Positions 27,691-38,337 of a stretch of 64,000 bases of DNA are shown in pieces. The position numbers and the translations under genes are program-made. Location: contig NZ_FVZE01000002.1 in NCBI RefSeq assembly GCF_900168325.1, forward strand, positions 806,001 to 870,000, read 5' to 3'. This DNA comes from Novosphingobium mathurense. GTDB taxonomy: Bacteria > Pseudomonadota > Alphaproteobacteria > Sphingomonadales > Sphingomonadaceae. Each line of letters begins with the position of its first letter. Positions within the stretch are counted from its first letter, which is position 1. The notes beneath the pieces were generated by a model. The model was not told the origin of the DNA. It worked only from the letters and a program-made list of their open reading frames with translations, and did no database searches.

Positions 27691-28098
27691 ATGAAGATGT
27701 CCGCATTGCTCATCCCGCTCGGCCTGCTTGTCGCTACGCCGGCAATGGCGGGTCCGGCGCCCGTTGCTTCGGCCCGGCACAGCGAAGCTTCCATTCCTTT
27801 CGCCGATCATGGCGGTGTCGACGATTGGCGCGCAGGCGACAGTCACACGATCTATTTCCGCGACAATCATCGCCAGTGGTATCGCGCGGAGCTGATGTCG
27901 CCGTCCTACGATCTGCCTTATGTCGAGGATATCGGGATCGATACCCGTCCCAACGGCACGCTCGACAAGTTCGGCGCGGTCATCGTCAAGGGGCAGCGCT
28001 ACCAGATCGCTTCGTTCGAGCGGGTCGACGGTCCGCCCAGCAAGGGATCCAAGGGCCTCCACCGGATCGACGCGGTCAAGGCGAAGCCCGCGAAGTAA
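27691..28098 (+). CDS. secreted DUF6491-type protein
   Basis: 135 residues with a signal peptide (MKMSALLIPLGLLVATPAMA). The mature part contains SHTIYFRDNHRQWYRAELMS and a later GTLDKFGAVIVKGQRYQI, a pattern I associate with DUF6491 proteins common in sphingomonads and caulobacters. No catalytic motif is visible. It is probably periplasmic. The family call is from memory and moderately sure. Confidence 0.65.
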   Translation: MKMSALLIPLGLLVATPAMAGPAPVASARHSEASIPFADHGGVDDWRAGDSHTIYFRDNHRQWYRAELMSPSYDLPYVEDIGIDTRPNGTLDKFGAVIVKGQRYQIASFERVDGPPSKGSKGLHRIDAVKAKPAK

Positions 28099-28177
28099 TC
28101 CGCAGGGGCGGCGAGATTGACAAACCGGCGTCGGCGGCCTTGGAAGGCGCGATGAAGTTTTCCGATATCGTCTCGTA

Positions 28178-29089
28178 ATGCCGCACGGCTGGATCATTCT
28201 CGACAAGCCGCATAGGCTGGGCTCGACCCAGGGCGTGGCCGCGGTCAAGCGCAACTTGCGCGAGGCGGGCTACGGCAAGAAGGTCAAGGTCGGCCACGGC
28301 GGCACCCTCGATCCGCTGGCGACCGGTATCCTGCCGATCGCCGTGGGCGAGGCGACCAAACTGACCGGGCGCATGCTCGATGCCAGCAAGACATATGCCT
28401 TTACCGTCCGCTTCGGCGAGGAGACCGACACGCTCGATCTCGAGGGCGAAGTCGTTTCCCGTAGTGACGTCGTGCCCACGCGCGAACAGGTGAGCGCGGT
28501 GCTGCCGCGCTTTACCGGCCCGATCGAGCAGGTTCCTCCGGCCTACTCGGCACTGAAGGTCGACGGTGAGCGCGCCTATGACCTGGCCCGGGCCGGACAG
28601 GAAGTTGCGCTCAAGTCCCGGGCGGTGACGATCCATGCGCTCTCCCTGTGCGATCCCGGCGGCGAAGCGGCTCAAGAAGCGACATTTCTTGCCCATGTCT
28701 CCAAGGGCACCTACATCCGGTCGCTGGCGCGCGATATCGCCAGGGCCCTGGATAGCTGCGGCACGGTGACCATGCTGCGCCGCGTAAAGGCGGGGCCGTT
28801 CGACCTGTCTCACGCGATTTCGCTGGACAAATTGAACGAAATCGGTAAGGGCGCGCCTCTTGAACAGATACTCTTGCCACTGGAGGTGGGGCTGGACGAC
28901 ATCCCGGCCATCGACCTCGGTCCGGAGCAGGCAAGGGCGGTCCGACAGGGCCGCGTTCTGACCGGGCTGCCCCATGAAGACGGGCTGCATTGGGCGCGAG
29001 AAGGACTTGTTCCGGTCGCGTTGATGGAGCTTTCGGGCGGCGAAGCCCGCGTCGTCAGGGGGTTCAACCTTTCGGATGTCGCGGAGTAG
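28178..29089 (+). CDS. truB: tRNA pseudouridine-55 synthase
   Basis: 303 residues. The catalytic aspartate is in KVGHGGTLDPLATG, with KTYAFTVRFGEETDTLD and the PPAYSALKVDGERAYDLARAG segment following. It makes the universal pseudouridine at position 55 of the tRNA T-loop. It lies directly before rpsO (five bases). Confidence 0.97.
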   Translation: MPHGWIILDKPHRLGSTQGVAAVKRNLREAGYGKKVKVGHGGTLDPLATGILPIAVGEATKLTGRMLDASKTYAFTVRFGEETDTLDLEGEVVSRSDVVPTREQVSAVLPRFTGPIEQVPPAYSALKVDGERAYDLARAGQEVALKSRAVTIHALSLCDPGGEAAQEATFLAHVSKGTYIRSLARDIARALDSCGTVTMLRRVKAGPFDLSHAISLDKLNEIGKGAPLEQILLPLEVGLDDIPAIDLGPEQARAVRQGRVLTGLPHEDGLHWAREGLVPVALMELSGGEARVVRGFNLSDVAE

Positions 29090-29094
29090 AATGA

Positions 29095-29364
29095 ATGACG
29101 GTTACCGCCGAGAAGAAGCAGGAAATTATTTCGGACAACGCCCGCGCCGCTGGCGACACGGGCAGCCCGGAAGTACAGGTCGCGATCCTCACCGAGCGCA
29201 TCGTCAACCTGACCGAACACTTCAAGTCGCACCACAAGGACAACCATTCGCGTCGCGGTCTGCTGGCCATGGTCAACAAGCGCCGCTCGCTGCTCGACTA
29301 CCTCAAGAAGAAGGATGTCGCGCGGTACAACGCTCTGATCCAGAAGCTCGGTCTGCGTAAGTAA
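29095..29364 (+). CDS. rpsO: 30S ribosomal protein S15
   Basis: 89 residues, full length, with [21 protein letters not shown] and the 16S-binding [20 protein letters not shown]15 binds the central domain of 16S rRNA early in assembly. GGAG lies 9-10 bases before the ATG, within the end of truB. A terminator follows. Confidence 0.98.
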   Translation: MTVTAEKKQEIISDNARAAGDTGSPEVQVAILTERIVNLTEHFKSHHKDNHSRRGLLAMVNKRRSLLDYLKKKDVARYNALIQKLGLRK

Positions 29365-29375
29365 GACTGACGCGG

Positions 29376-29404
29376 AGGCGGCCCCTGAGTGGGCCGCTTC
29401 TTGC
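29376..29404 (+). terminator. terminator/attenuator between rpsO and pnp
   Basis: A stem of seven perfect pairs extended by a G-T and an A-T (29376-29384 with 29391-29399) with a six-base loop is followed by CTTGC. It resembles the rpsO terminator that in other bacteria lets part of the transcripts continue into pnp. Confidence 0.7.
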
Positions 29405-29444
29405 ATCTGGGCCACCCTATCTGGGTATCCTCGCAATTCGGCGA

Positions 29445-29470
29445 GGGGCCTTGGGGCCGAGAAAGGCCCC
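29445..29470 (+). promoter_or_regulatory. hairpin in the pnp leader
   Basis: An eight-base-pair stem GGGGCCTT/AAGGCCCC (29445-29452 with 29463-29470) with a ten-base loop lies 73 bases before the pnp ATG. In enterobacteria a leader hairpin here is cut by RNase III and lets PNPase repress itself. Position suggests the same, but no biochemical sign exists in the sequence. Confidence 0.5.
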
Positions 29471-29543
29471 GCACCGGACCGGGACGGAATCCCCGGCAGT
29501 AAACCCCGCCAGGCAATAGGGCCGGTGGGTTGAGGAAAACTCT

Positions 29544-31832
29544 ATGTTCGACGTCAAAACCGTATCGATGGAGTGGGGCGGAAAGACCCTCACTCTGGAA
29601 ACCGGCCGCATTGCCCGTCAGGCTGACGGCGCGGTCCTTGCCACTTACGGCGAAACTGTTGTGCTTTGCGCCGTCACGGCTGCCAAGTCGGTGAAGGAAG
29701 GCCAGGACTTCTTCCCGCTGACCGTGCACTACCAGGAAAAGTTCTCCGCCGCCGGACGCATCCCGGGCGGCTTCTTCAAGCGTGAGCGCGGCGCGACCGA
29801 AAAGGAAACGCTGACCAGCCGTCTGATCGACCGCCCGGTTCGCCCGCTGTTCCCGGAAGGCTTCTACAACGAGATCAACTGCATCGCGCAGGTCCTCAGC
29901 TATGACGGCGAGACCGAGCCCGACATCGTTGCGATGATCGCTGCTTCGGCCGCGCTCACCATCTCGGGCGTGCCTTTCATGGGCCCGATCGGCGCCTGCC
30001 GCGTCGGCTTCGTCGACGGTGCGTACACGCTTAACCCGAAGCAGGAAGCTGCGCTGGCCGACGGCCGCCTCGACCTCGTTGTCGCTGCGACCGGCGATGC
30101 CGTGATGATGGTGGAATCGGAAGCCAAGGAACTCACCGAGGAAGAAATGCTCGGCGCCGTCATGTTCGCGCATGACGAGTGCAAGAAGGTCGTGAACCTC
30201 ATCATCGACCTCGCCGAGCAGGCCGCCAAGGAACCTTGGGAAATCGACCTGTCGGACAACACGGCCGACATCAAGGCGAAGCTCAAGAAGGTCGTCGGCA
30301 AGGACGTTGCCGCTGCCTACAAGCTGACCGACAAGTCGGCCCGCTCGAACGCGCTCAACGAAGCCCGCGCCAAGGCCAAGGAAGCTTTCGCCGACGCCGA
30401 GCCGCAGACCCAGATGGTCGCGATCAAGACCATGAAGAAGGTCGAAGCCGAGATCGTTCGCGGCGCCATCCTCAAGGACGGCCAGCGCATCGACGGCCGC
30501 AAGCTCGACCAGGTCCGTCCGATCGAATCGATGGTCGGCTTCCTGCCGCGCACTCACGGTTCGGCCCTGTTTACCCGCGGTGAAACGCAGACCATCTGCA
30601 CCACCACCCTGGGTACCAAGGATTCCGAGCAGATGATCGACGGCCTCGAAGGTCTGTCGTACTCGGCGTTCATGCTGCACTACAACTTCCCGCCCTACTC
30701 GGTCGGTGAAGTGGGTCGCTTCGGCGCCCCGGGCCGTCGCGAAGTCGGCCACGGCAAGCTGGCGTGGCGTGCGCTGCACCCGGTGCTGCCCTCGAAGGAA
30801 GACTTCCCCTACACCATCCGCGTTCTCTCGGACGTGACCGAGTCGAACGGCTCGTCCTCGATGGCGACCGTCTGCGGCGGCTGTCTCTCGATGATGGACG
30901 CGGGCGTTCCGATCGAGCGTCCGGTTTCGGGCATCGCGATGGGCCTCATCCTCGAAGGCGACGAGTTCGCCGTCCTTTCGGACATCCTGGGCGACGAGGA
31001 TCACCTCGGCGACATGGACTTCAAGGTGGCCGGCACCGAGAACGGCATCACCACGATGCAGATGGACATCAAGATCGCCGGCATCACCAAGGAAATCATG
31101 GGCAAGGCGCTGGAGCAGGCGAAGGCCGGCCGCGCGCACATCCTGGGTGAAATGACCAAGGCTCTCGGCTCGGCCCGTACCGAGCTGTCGGCTCACGCAC
31201 CGCGCATCGAGACGATCCAGATCGACAAGTCGAAGATCCGCGACGTCATCGGCACCGGCGGCAAGGTCATCCGCGAGATCGTCGCCGAGACCGGCGCCAA
31301 GGTCGACATCGACGACGAAGGTGTGATCAAGATCTCGTCCTCGGATCTCGACCAGATCGAGGCCGCGAAGAAGTGGATCCTCGGCATCGTCGAGGAAGCC
31401 GAAGTCGGCAAGATCTACACCGGCAAGGTCGTCAATATCGTCGACTTCGGCGCTTTCGTGAACTTCATGGGTGGCAAGGACGGCCTCGTCCACGTTTCCG
31501 AAATGAAGAACGAGCGCGTCGAGAAGCCGACCGACGTCGTGTCGGAAGGTCAGGAAGTGAAGGTCAAGGTCCTCGAGATCGACAATCGCGGCAAGGTCCG
31601 CCTGTCGATGCGCGTCGTCGACCAGGAAACCGGTGAAGAGCTGGAGGATACCCGTCCGCCCCGCGAACCGCGCGGTGACCGTGAAGGCGGCGGCCGTGGT
31701 GGCGATCGTCGTGGTCCGCGTCGCGAAGGCGGCGGCGGTGGCCGTGGCCGCGAGCGTGGCCCGCGCCGCGAGCGCGGTGACAACGGCGGTGGCGATCCGA
31801 ACCACATGCCGGCCTTCCTCAAGGAAGACTGA
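29544..31832 (+). CDS. pnp: polyribonucleotide nucleotidyltransferase (PNPase)
   Basis: 762 residues. Two RNase PH domains come first ([15 protein letters not shown] in the first; RRDVGHGKL-like [15 protein letters not shown] and the catalytic [17 protein letters not shown] in the second). A KH domain follows ([20 protein letters not shown]), then an S1 domain ([20 protein letters not shown]). The last 50 residues are an arginine/glycine-rich tail (repeats of [17 protein letters not shown]), likely an extra RNA- or protein-binding segment as seen in other alphaproteobacterial PNPases. It degrades RNA 3' to 5' using phosphate. Confidence 0.97.
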   Translation: MFDVKTVSMEWGGKTLTLETGRIARQADGAVLATYGETVVLCAVTAAKSVKEGQDFFPLTVHYQEKFSAAGRIPGGFFKRERGATEKETLTSRLIDRPVRPLFPEGFYNEINCIAQVLSYDGETEPDIVAMIAASAALTISGVPFMGPIGACRVGFVDGAYTLNPKQEAALADGRLDLVVAATGDAVMMVESEAKELTEEEMLGAVMFAHDECKKVVNLIIDLAEQAAKEPWEIDLSDNTADIKAKLKKVVGKDVAAAYKLTDKSARSNALNEARAKAKEAFADAEPQTQMVAIKTMKKVEAEIVRGAILKDGQRIDGRKLDQVRPIESMVGFLPRTHGSALFTRGETQTICTTTLGTKDSEQMIDGLEGLSYSAFMLHYNFPPYSVGEVGRFGAPGRREVGHGKLAWRALHPVLPSKEDFPYTIRVLSDVTESNGSSSMATVCGGCLSMMDAGVPIERPVSGIAMGLILEGDEFAVLSDILGDEDHLGDMDFKVAGTENGITTMQMDIKIAGITKEIMGKALEQAKAGRAHILGEMTKALGSARTELSAHAPRIETIQIDKSKIRDVIGTGGKVIREIVAETGAKVDIDDEGVIKISSSDLDQIEAAKKWILGIVEEAEVGKIYTGKVVNIVDFGAFVNFMGGKDGLVHVSEMKNERVEKPTDVVSEGQEVKVKVLEIDNRGKVRLSMRVVDQETGEELEDTRPPREPRGDREGGGRGGDRRGPRREGGGGGRGRERGPRRERGDNGGGDPNHMPAFLKED

Positions 31833-31861
31833 TAGGTTTTCGACAATTCGAAATCCGGAAG

Positions 31862-31893
31862 AAGGGGCTGCGGCAACGCGGCCCCTTTTTTCT
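31862..31893 (+). terminator. Rho-independent terminator of pnp
   Basis: An 11-base-pair stem (31862-31872 with 31877-31887, one T-G pair) with a GCAA tetraloop is followed by TTTTCTT. It is the right-hand end of the conserved core block. Confidence 0.92.
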
Positions 31894-31895
31894 TG

Positions 31896-32187
31896 GCCGG
31901 ACGTGGCGGTACCGGATTGGCGGAATTTCTTGCCTTGGCTGAGGGGCCAAAGCGGGATGCTCGTTGTCGCGAGCGATGCGCAAGGCGGCCTGGATCTGCT
32001 CGACGTTGTCCGGCGCGATCGTGCCGGCAGGGAGGTGAAGTGCGTCGTCGACCGCGTACTTGTCGCGATAGCTTGCGATATCCTCTTCGTCGAAGAAGAC
32101 CTGCGAAGCGCCCAGAGCGGCGATGAACCGGTTTTTCGCGCCCTTGATTGTCGCGAGGTCCGGTAAGGGCGCGCTTATCTTCCTGCT
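31896..32187 (-). pseudogene. N-terminal remnant of a VAO/4-cresol-dehydrogenase-type flavoprotein
   Basis: On the minus strand a frame without a start codon encodes FIAALGASQVFFDEEDIASY followed by a proline/alanine stretch and then VEQIQAALRIARDNEHPALAP. This matches the region just before the FAD-binding domain of vanillyl-alcohol oxidases, 4-cresol dehydrogenases and eugenol hydroxylases. The FAD-binding part is absent: similarity stops near 31960 and the frame then runs into the pnp terminator. It is interpreted as a deletion remnant. The identity is by eye and therefore moderate. Confidence 0.5.
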
Positions 32188-32533
32188 CCCTTTTCCGGAT
32201 CCGTCGGCACCGGGGTGAGATTCCCTGGCGCGGCCTTCGTTCGCCTTGTCCGAGCCCTTTTATTGCATCCTGCGCTGAGCCTGCATTTCATTCATAATGG
32301 TAACGAAAGTTATTTCTGTGTAGGAGCGGAATTCTGTCAATCGGGACATTGTCGTCTCATAACTCTGGAAATTATCCCAGAATTCCCTGCGCCGAGCTGT
32401 TGACTGCGCGAAAGACTATTATGTCATTCGTGACGATAATTCTGGCAAACATTCTCCTTGTCCCAAGGGCCATGCCGGTATTAGGCTGGGGGAAAGCGCC
32501 ACGAGGTTGTGCGCGTGACGTGGGAGAATTTAG
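32188..32533. other. upstream region of the O-demethylase gene
   Basis: About 345 bases, AT-richer than the genes around it. It holds a dyad TCTGG-N8-CCAGA (32364-32381) and two GAATTC-containing repeats at 32329 and 32381. GGGAGA lies about six bases before the next ATG. A 64-codon frame at 32349-32543 has no recognisable product. Probable promoter region; no sigma factor match was convincing. Confidence 0.45.
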
Positions 32534-33937
<1,404 letters not shown>

Positions 33938-33959
33938 ATTGGAATAGTCGTTCGGCGCT

Positions 33960-34001
33960 CCGCCAAAGCTTGGACGGATCTGTCCATTTGGCTTTCGGCG
34001 G
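33960..34001. terminator. imperfect hairpin after the O-demethylase gene
   Basis: CCGCCAAAG (33960-33968) pairs with CTTT-C-GGCGG (33992-34001, one bulge), and an inner GGAC/GTCC pair stacks in the loop. No U-tract follows. It lies between a plus-strand gene and a minus-strand remnant and may terminate in a factor-dependent manner. Confidence 0.4.
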
Positions 34002-34012
34002 GGCGTCTTGCG

Positions 34013-34470
34013 TCAGAACCAGTATGCGATCGCCCGCTGTTCGATCGAGGCGCGCGGCACTGCGTGATGGTTCGCGTCAGGATTGTCGAAGGCGACGTGC
34101 GGTACGCATCGAGCGACGTCCGGTGCGCTGTCGTAAGTCTTGAACACAAGTGCTGCGCCCGGCGTCATGTCGCTGAACCAGCACCAGCGATGCCGCGATG
34201 AATGGGCCGGCACCGGTCCTTCGAATGACCAGAGGTCTTTACCGTCACGATCGTAGATGGCTTCTGAAGGAAGCAGGTCGTCTGGTGAGACGGTTCTTGC
34301 CTTGCAAAGCGCCAGAGTAACGTCCTCGGGGGAGGGATGACTGCGCTCCAGATGTTGTAGTGAGCGCTGCGCATGGGGGACTTGGTAGTCCGCTGGGGGC
34401 GGAGCGTCGGGAGAAGGCTTCGGCTGTTCGGCCGGAAACGTCGACATGTGCAAATCGGGCTGGACGGGAA
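34013..34470 (-). pseudogene. frameshifted CmcJ/NvfI-like oxygenase remnant
   Basis: Similarity to the CmcJ/NvfI family is spread over three frames. RFAHVDVSGRTAEAF lies at about 34454, SAHYNIWSAVIPPP at about 34368, and the C-terminal part from EDVTLALCKARTVSPDDLLP to the stop lies at 34013-34330 and includes HRWCWFSDMTPGAALVFKTY and ASIEQRAIAYW. Intact relatives are roughly 250-280 residues. At least two frameshifts separate the parts, so the gene is dead unless the sequence contains errors. The family resembles 2-oxoglutarate-dependent oxygenases, but a substrate is not known. Confidence 0.65.
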
Positions 34471-35054
34471 TTGTCGAGCGTGCCGCGCAGGAGCGCGCGT
34501 TCCGATAAGCGTTGTATGCCCCGTCCCGTCGGGATCATCAGATCCGACCTGGCAAGTTAGGCCAGAAGCGAGGGCGCTTCGTTCTGGCGTGGATCGGATG
34601 TCTGACTTTCAAATGGCAGTGCCTGCGCAACCATAACTTTTGATATGATTTGTAATCTTTCAAAATGGAGAGAGGTTATCGATCCCCTGACATCGTGAAT
34701 CGGCAGGGTTCTTGGGGCAGTCGTAATGCCATCGCGTGAAGAATCATTGGCGCTATGGAACATTCTGGAAGCCTTGCCGGCCGCGTGGCCAATTTCAGAT
34801 AACTTCGAATTTCCCAGTTTTAACAGTCAATAGCGATGCTTGTCGTCGCGCGGGAACAGGGCTCGGATCCCTTGTTTCTGCGGTCCACATGCAGATGGCT
34901 GTCTGCGTTCCGATGCGTTCGATCGATGGCATCCGAGACTATACTCTTGCCATCCAAAAATAGTATGTCATACAAACATAATGTCGCTATCTAGGCGATC
35001 ATATGGCGCCGAGTTCGGAACACCGTCCGGGTGCCGGTTCAGGAGAGGACCAAG
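34471..35054. other. promoter region of the TonB receptor gene
   Basis: About 580 bases without a gene I can support. The left part may hold further decay of the CmcJ-like gene. The right part, from about 34780, is AT-richer and carries the palindromic element at 34961-34979. AGGAG at 35041 serves the receptor start. Confidence 0.5.
34961..34979 (+). promoter_or_regulatory. candidate operator, copy 1 (TonB receptor)
   Basis: TAGTATGTCATACAAACAT. The core GTATG-T-CATAC is a perfect inverted repeat. The same 19-base element is found on the minus strand at 63180-63198 (16 of 19 identical) and at 55130-55148 (13 of 19). It lies 76 bases before the receptor ATG, a suitable place for a repressor. 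Confidence 0.5.
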
Positions 35055-37454
35055 ATGCAGATCTTCACCAGGGCACACTTGCGTCGCGTGCTGCTTGTAA
35101 CCGTTTCGGGCAGTTTGCTGTTTGCTGCTGCGCCTGTCCTAGCGCAGGACCTGCCCAATGAAGCGAAGCAGGCAGACCGGGCGGAGCAATCGCCTTCATT
35201 CAATGAAATCATCGTCACCGCACAGTTCCGCGCGCAGAACCTGCAGGATACACCGCTGTCGATCACGGCAGTCGATGCGAACCTGCTGGCCTCAAGAAAC
35301 CAGACGGACATCTCCCAGATCGCCGCTCAGGCACCGAACGTTCAGCTTACGCAGATGGGCGGTGCCTTCGGCTCGTCGATGGCAGTCTATGTCCGCGGGA
35401 TCGGCCAGTACGACTTCAATCCGGCCTACGAACCCGGTGTGGGCATGTATGTCGATGACGTTTACTATGCGACGCTGACCGGTTCGATCATGGACTTGCT
35501 CGATCTCGATCGGGTCGAAGTCCTGCGGGGCCCCCAAGGTACGCTGACCGGGCGAAACTCGATCGGCGGCGCGATCAAGCTGTTCTCGGTGAAGCCCGGC
35601 AACGAGAACAGCGGTTCGGTAGAGGTTGCTTATGGTTCGCGTGACCGCACGGACTTGCGAGGCAGTGCCAACTTCGTGCTGACCGACAACCTCTATGCCC
35701 GTATCGCTGCCGTTCACAAGCGGCAGGAAGGCTACGTCGATCAGGTAGACTTTGGCTGCGCCAATCCCGGCAACGCCCTGGGCATCGGTGCTCGACCCTC
35801 TACGCCTTCGGATTGCGTCGTCGATAAGTTCGGCGAGAAGAACTACACCGGCCTTCGCGGTTCGCTCCGCTTCAATCCGGATGACAAGCTCGATTGGACG
35901 ATCACGGGCGATTATACCTATGAAAATCGCTCCTACAGCGCGAGCGTTCTGACGGTTAACGATACGAGCAAGACCGACGGTATCAATTTCATCTGCGGAC
36001 GCTTCTGCACTTACGCAGATTTCTTCGCTCCGGCGGGCGGCGCTGTCGATCAGGCGTACTACATGCCCAGCAAGACGAAGTTCAAGGGCTGGGGCGTTTC
36101 GAGCAACCTGAGCTACGAGTTCAGCTCCCATCTGCGCTTGCAGTCGATCACCGCGTATCGGCGTTATCGGCAGGTCTTTGGCACCGATGACGATTTTACA
36201 CCCAATCCCAACATCGTTGGCGCTGGCTTCAATGACCTGAAGTTTCGCTTCTTCAGCCAGGAATTGCGCCTGTCCGGCGATATCGGGCCTGACGCGGAAT
36301 GGACCTTGGGCGGATTCTACAGCGACCAGAAGACCCTCTACTTCACGCGGCAGGATATCCGCTACATCGACTATGCCTTCTGCGGAGGCATGGGCTTCTG
36401 TAACCTGCAGTTCCAGGGCAACGATCCGGTAAACGCCGATAGCAAGGCGGTATTCGGTACGGTCATCGTGCGTCCGACCGCAGAACTCACTCTGACCGGG
36501 GGCTTGCGCTATACCAAGGAGCACAAGGACTACACTTTCGTTCGCAAGGGCCTGGACGGAGGCGTGCTGAATGACAGCTTCGGGGTCGGTCGGCTCGATG
36601 GGCTGGTTGGCCTTTACGACGGTGACCGGGTCGACTGGCGCATTTCCGCCGACTATCGTTTCAGCCCCGAAATCATGGGCTATGCGACGGTGAGCACCGG
36701 CTTCAAGGGCGGCGGCGTTGTGGCTCGCCCCTTCACGGCACTCCAGGCCATCAACGGTGCTTTCGATCCGGAAACGCTAACTGCCTATGAAATGGGCGTG
36801 AAGACCGACTTCTTCGGCCATCGTGTGCGCCTCAATCTCTCCGGATTCTATAACGACTTCAAGAATATCCAGTTGCCGATCTCGGATTGTTCGGTACTCG
36901 ATGAATTGCCGGTGGGAACCGGTACGAATACCTGCGCAGCCATCCAGAATGCCGGTGACGGCAAGATGTACGGCGTCGAGGCGGAGGTCTTCGCAAACCT
37001 CGTCGATGGACTCGACATCGATGCGTCGCTGAGCTGGATCGACGGCAAGTGGAAACGGATCGATGAGGTTGTGGGTGGAGCCATCAAGATCGGTGACCCG
37101 ATTACCACGCCCAACTGGAAGTGGAGCGCAGGCATTCAATACCGTGCCGATCTGGGCGATGCCGGATCGATCACGCCGCGCTTCGACCTTGCCTATACCG
37201 GCAAGCGCAGCGTGGGGCGTCTGACGCTCGCTTCTCCGCTGGAGTACCGGCCCGATTTCGTTCTCGCGAATGCACGACTGACCTGGAAGAACAAGGACGA
37301 GGATCTTTCCATCTCGTTCGAGGTCCAGAACCTTTTCGACAAGTATTACCTGCTCCCCCTGCGGTTCGTGGCTGTCTATGCCACGGCGGGGACCGGGTAC
37401 AGCACGGTTGGGCGGCCGCGCGAATGGGCCGTTACCGCCAGGAAGACCTTTTGA
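35055..37454 (+). CDS. TonB-dependent outer-membrane receptor
   Basis: 799 residues with a signal peptide (residues 1-27, ending LFAAAPVLAQ). A TonB box-like NEIIVTAQ is near residue 45, then comes the plug domain (LQDTPLSITAVDANLLASRN and VEVLRGPQGTLTGRNSIGG) and the 22-strand barrel, ending in an aromatic residue (ARKTF). It probably brings a lignin-derived aromatic through the outer membrane with energy from TonB-ExbBD, because it heads the etherase genes. The true ligand is unknown. The ATG at 35055 has AGGAG nine bases upstream. Confidence 0.9.
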   Translation: MQIFTRAHLRRVLLVTVSGSLLFAAAPVLAQDLPNEAKQADRAEQSPSFNEIIVTAQFRAQNLQDTPLSITAVDANLLASRNQTDISQIAAQAPNVQLTQMGGAFGSSMAVYVRGIGQYDFNPAYEPGVGMYVDDVYYATLTGSIMDLLDLDRVEVLRGPQGTLTGRNSIGGAIKLFSVKPGNENSGSVEVAYGSRDRTDLRGSANFVLTDNLYARIAAVHKRQEGYVDQVDFGCANPGNALGIGARPSTPSDCVVDKFGEKNYTGLRGSLRFNPDDKLDWTITGDYTYENRSYSASVLTVNDTSKTDGINFICGRFCTYADFFAPAGGAVDQAYYMPSKTKFKGWGVSSNLSYEFSSHLRLQSITAYRRYRQVFGTDDDFTPNPNIVGAGFNDLKFRFFSQELRLSGDIGPDAEWTLGGFYSDQKTLYFTRQDIRYIDYAFCGGMGFCNLQFQGNDPVNADSKAVFGTVIVRPTAELTLTGGLRYTKEHKDYTFVRKGLDGGVLNDSFGVGRLDGLVGLYDGDRVDWRISADYRFSPEIMGYATVSTGFKGGGVVARPFTALQAINGAFDPETLTAYEMGVKTDFFGHRVRLNLSGFYNDFKNIQLPISDCSVLDELPVGTGTNTCAAIQNAGDGKMYGVEAEVFANLVDGLDIDASLSWIDGKWKRIDEVVGGAIKIGDPITTPNWKWSAGIQYRADLGDAGSITPRFDLAYTGKRSVGRLTLASPLEYRPDFVLANARLTWKNKDEDLSISFEVQNLFDKYYLLPLRFVAVYATAGTGYSTVGRPREWAVTARKTF

Positions 37455-37569
37455 TCATGCCGGTTGCAGTTGGCTTTTCCTGCCTGCTGCAACCGCATAA
37501 TGCCAAGCAGGTAAAGGCGATCTGGCCCGATTCAGGGGCGGGCATGAATACGAACGGGAGATAAGCGCC

Positions 37570-38337
37570 ATGGCGCAAGTGACACTGTACCACTGGGAGC
37601 CGAATGCCAATTCAGGCAAGCCGATGTTGACCCTGATGGAAAAGGGTGTCGAATTCGAAAGCCACTACATCGATATGTTGCAGTTCGATCAGCATCGTCC
37701 TGAATACCTGGCCATCAATCCGCAGGGTACGATACCGGCCATGACGCATGGATCCCGGGTCCTGGTCGAGAGCACGGCGATCATGGAATACGTGAACGAG
37801 GCGTTCTCCGGGCCGGAACTCATGCCGAAGGATGCCCGGGATCGCTGGCGGGTCCGCTGGTGGATGAAGTTCATGGATCAGTGGCTGGCTCCGAGTTTCT
37901 CGATGATCGGCTGGAGCGTCTTTGTCGGTCCGATAGTTCGCCAGCGCGACCCGGCCGAACTCGAAGCGGCGATTGAGCGCATTCCCTTGCCCGAGCGGCG
38001 CGTATCCTGGCGCAAGGCGATCCACGGCACTTTTTCCGAAGCGGAGATCGCCGAAAGCCAAAGGCGCGTGGCCCTGGGTATCAACATGCTGGAGCAAGAG
38101 CTGGGCAAGCGTGAGTGGCTTGCCAGCGACACCTATGGCCTTGCCGATATCAATGGCTTCAATCTGGCCTACGCCATCCCGCTCTCGCAACCATCGCTTT
38201 GCAATGATGAAAAGACGCCCAATCTCCTGCGCTGGCTGCGGGCGGTCTATGCCCGACCGGCCGTGAAGAAATGCTGGGCCTTGGGCCGGACCGACATGGT
38301 GAAGCGTGTCGCCGTTCTCGACGGGGAGCAGATCTGA
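37570..38337 (+). CDS. glutathione S-transferase, beta-etherase type (LigF/Bae-like)
   Basis: 255 residues. The thioredoxin-fold start LYHWEPNANSGKPMLTLMEK carries the Asn-Ser pair (N14, S15) that corresponds to the glutathione-activating residues of LigF. VLVESTAIMEYVNEAF matches the glutathione gamma-glutamyl binding site. It is distinctly related to, but not the same as, the LigF at 47182. The stop overlaps the next GST start (TGATG), which suggests a heterodimer like the BaeA/BaeB beta-etherase described for N. aromaticivorans. Substrate and stereospecificity are inferred. Confidence 0.8.
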   Translation: MAQVTLYHWEPNANSGKPMLTLMEKGVEFESHYIDMLQFDQHRPEYLAINPQGTIPAMTHGSRVLVESTAIMEYVNEAFSGPELMPKDARDRWRVRWWMKFMDQWLAPSFSMIGWSVFVGPIVRQRDPAELEAAIERIPLPERRVSWRKAIHGTFSEAEIAESQRRVALGINMLEQELGKREWLASDTYGLADINGFNLAYAIPLSQPSLCNDEKTPNLLRWLRAVYARPAVKKCWALGRTDMVKRVAVLDGEQI

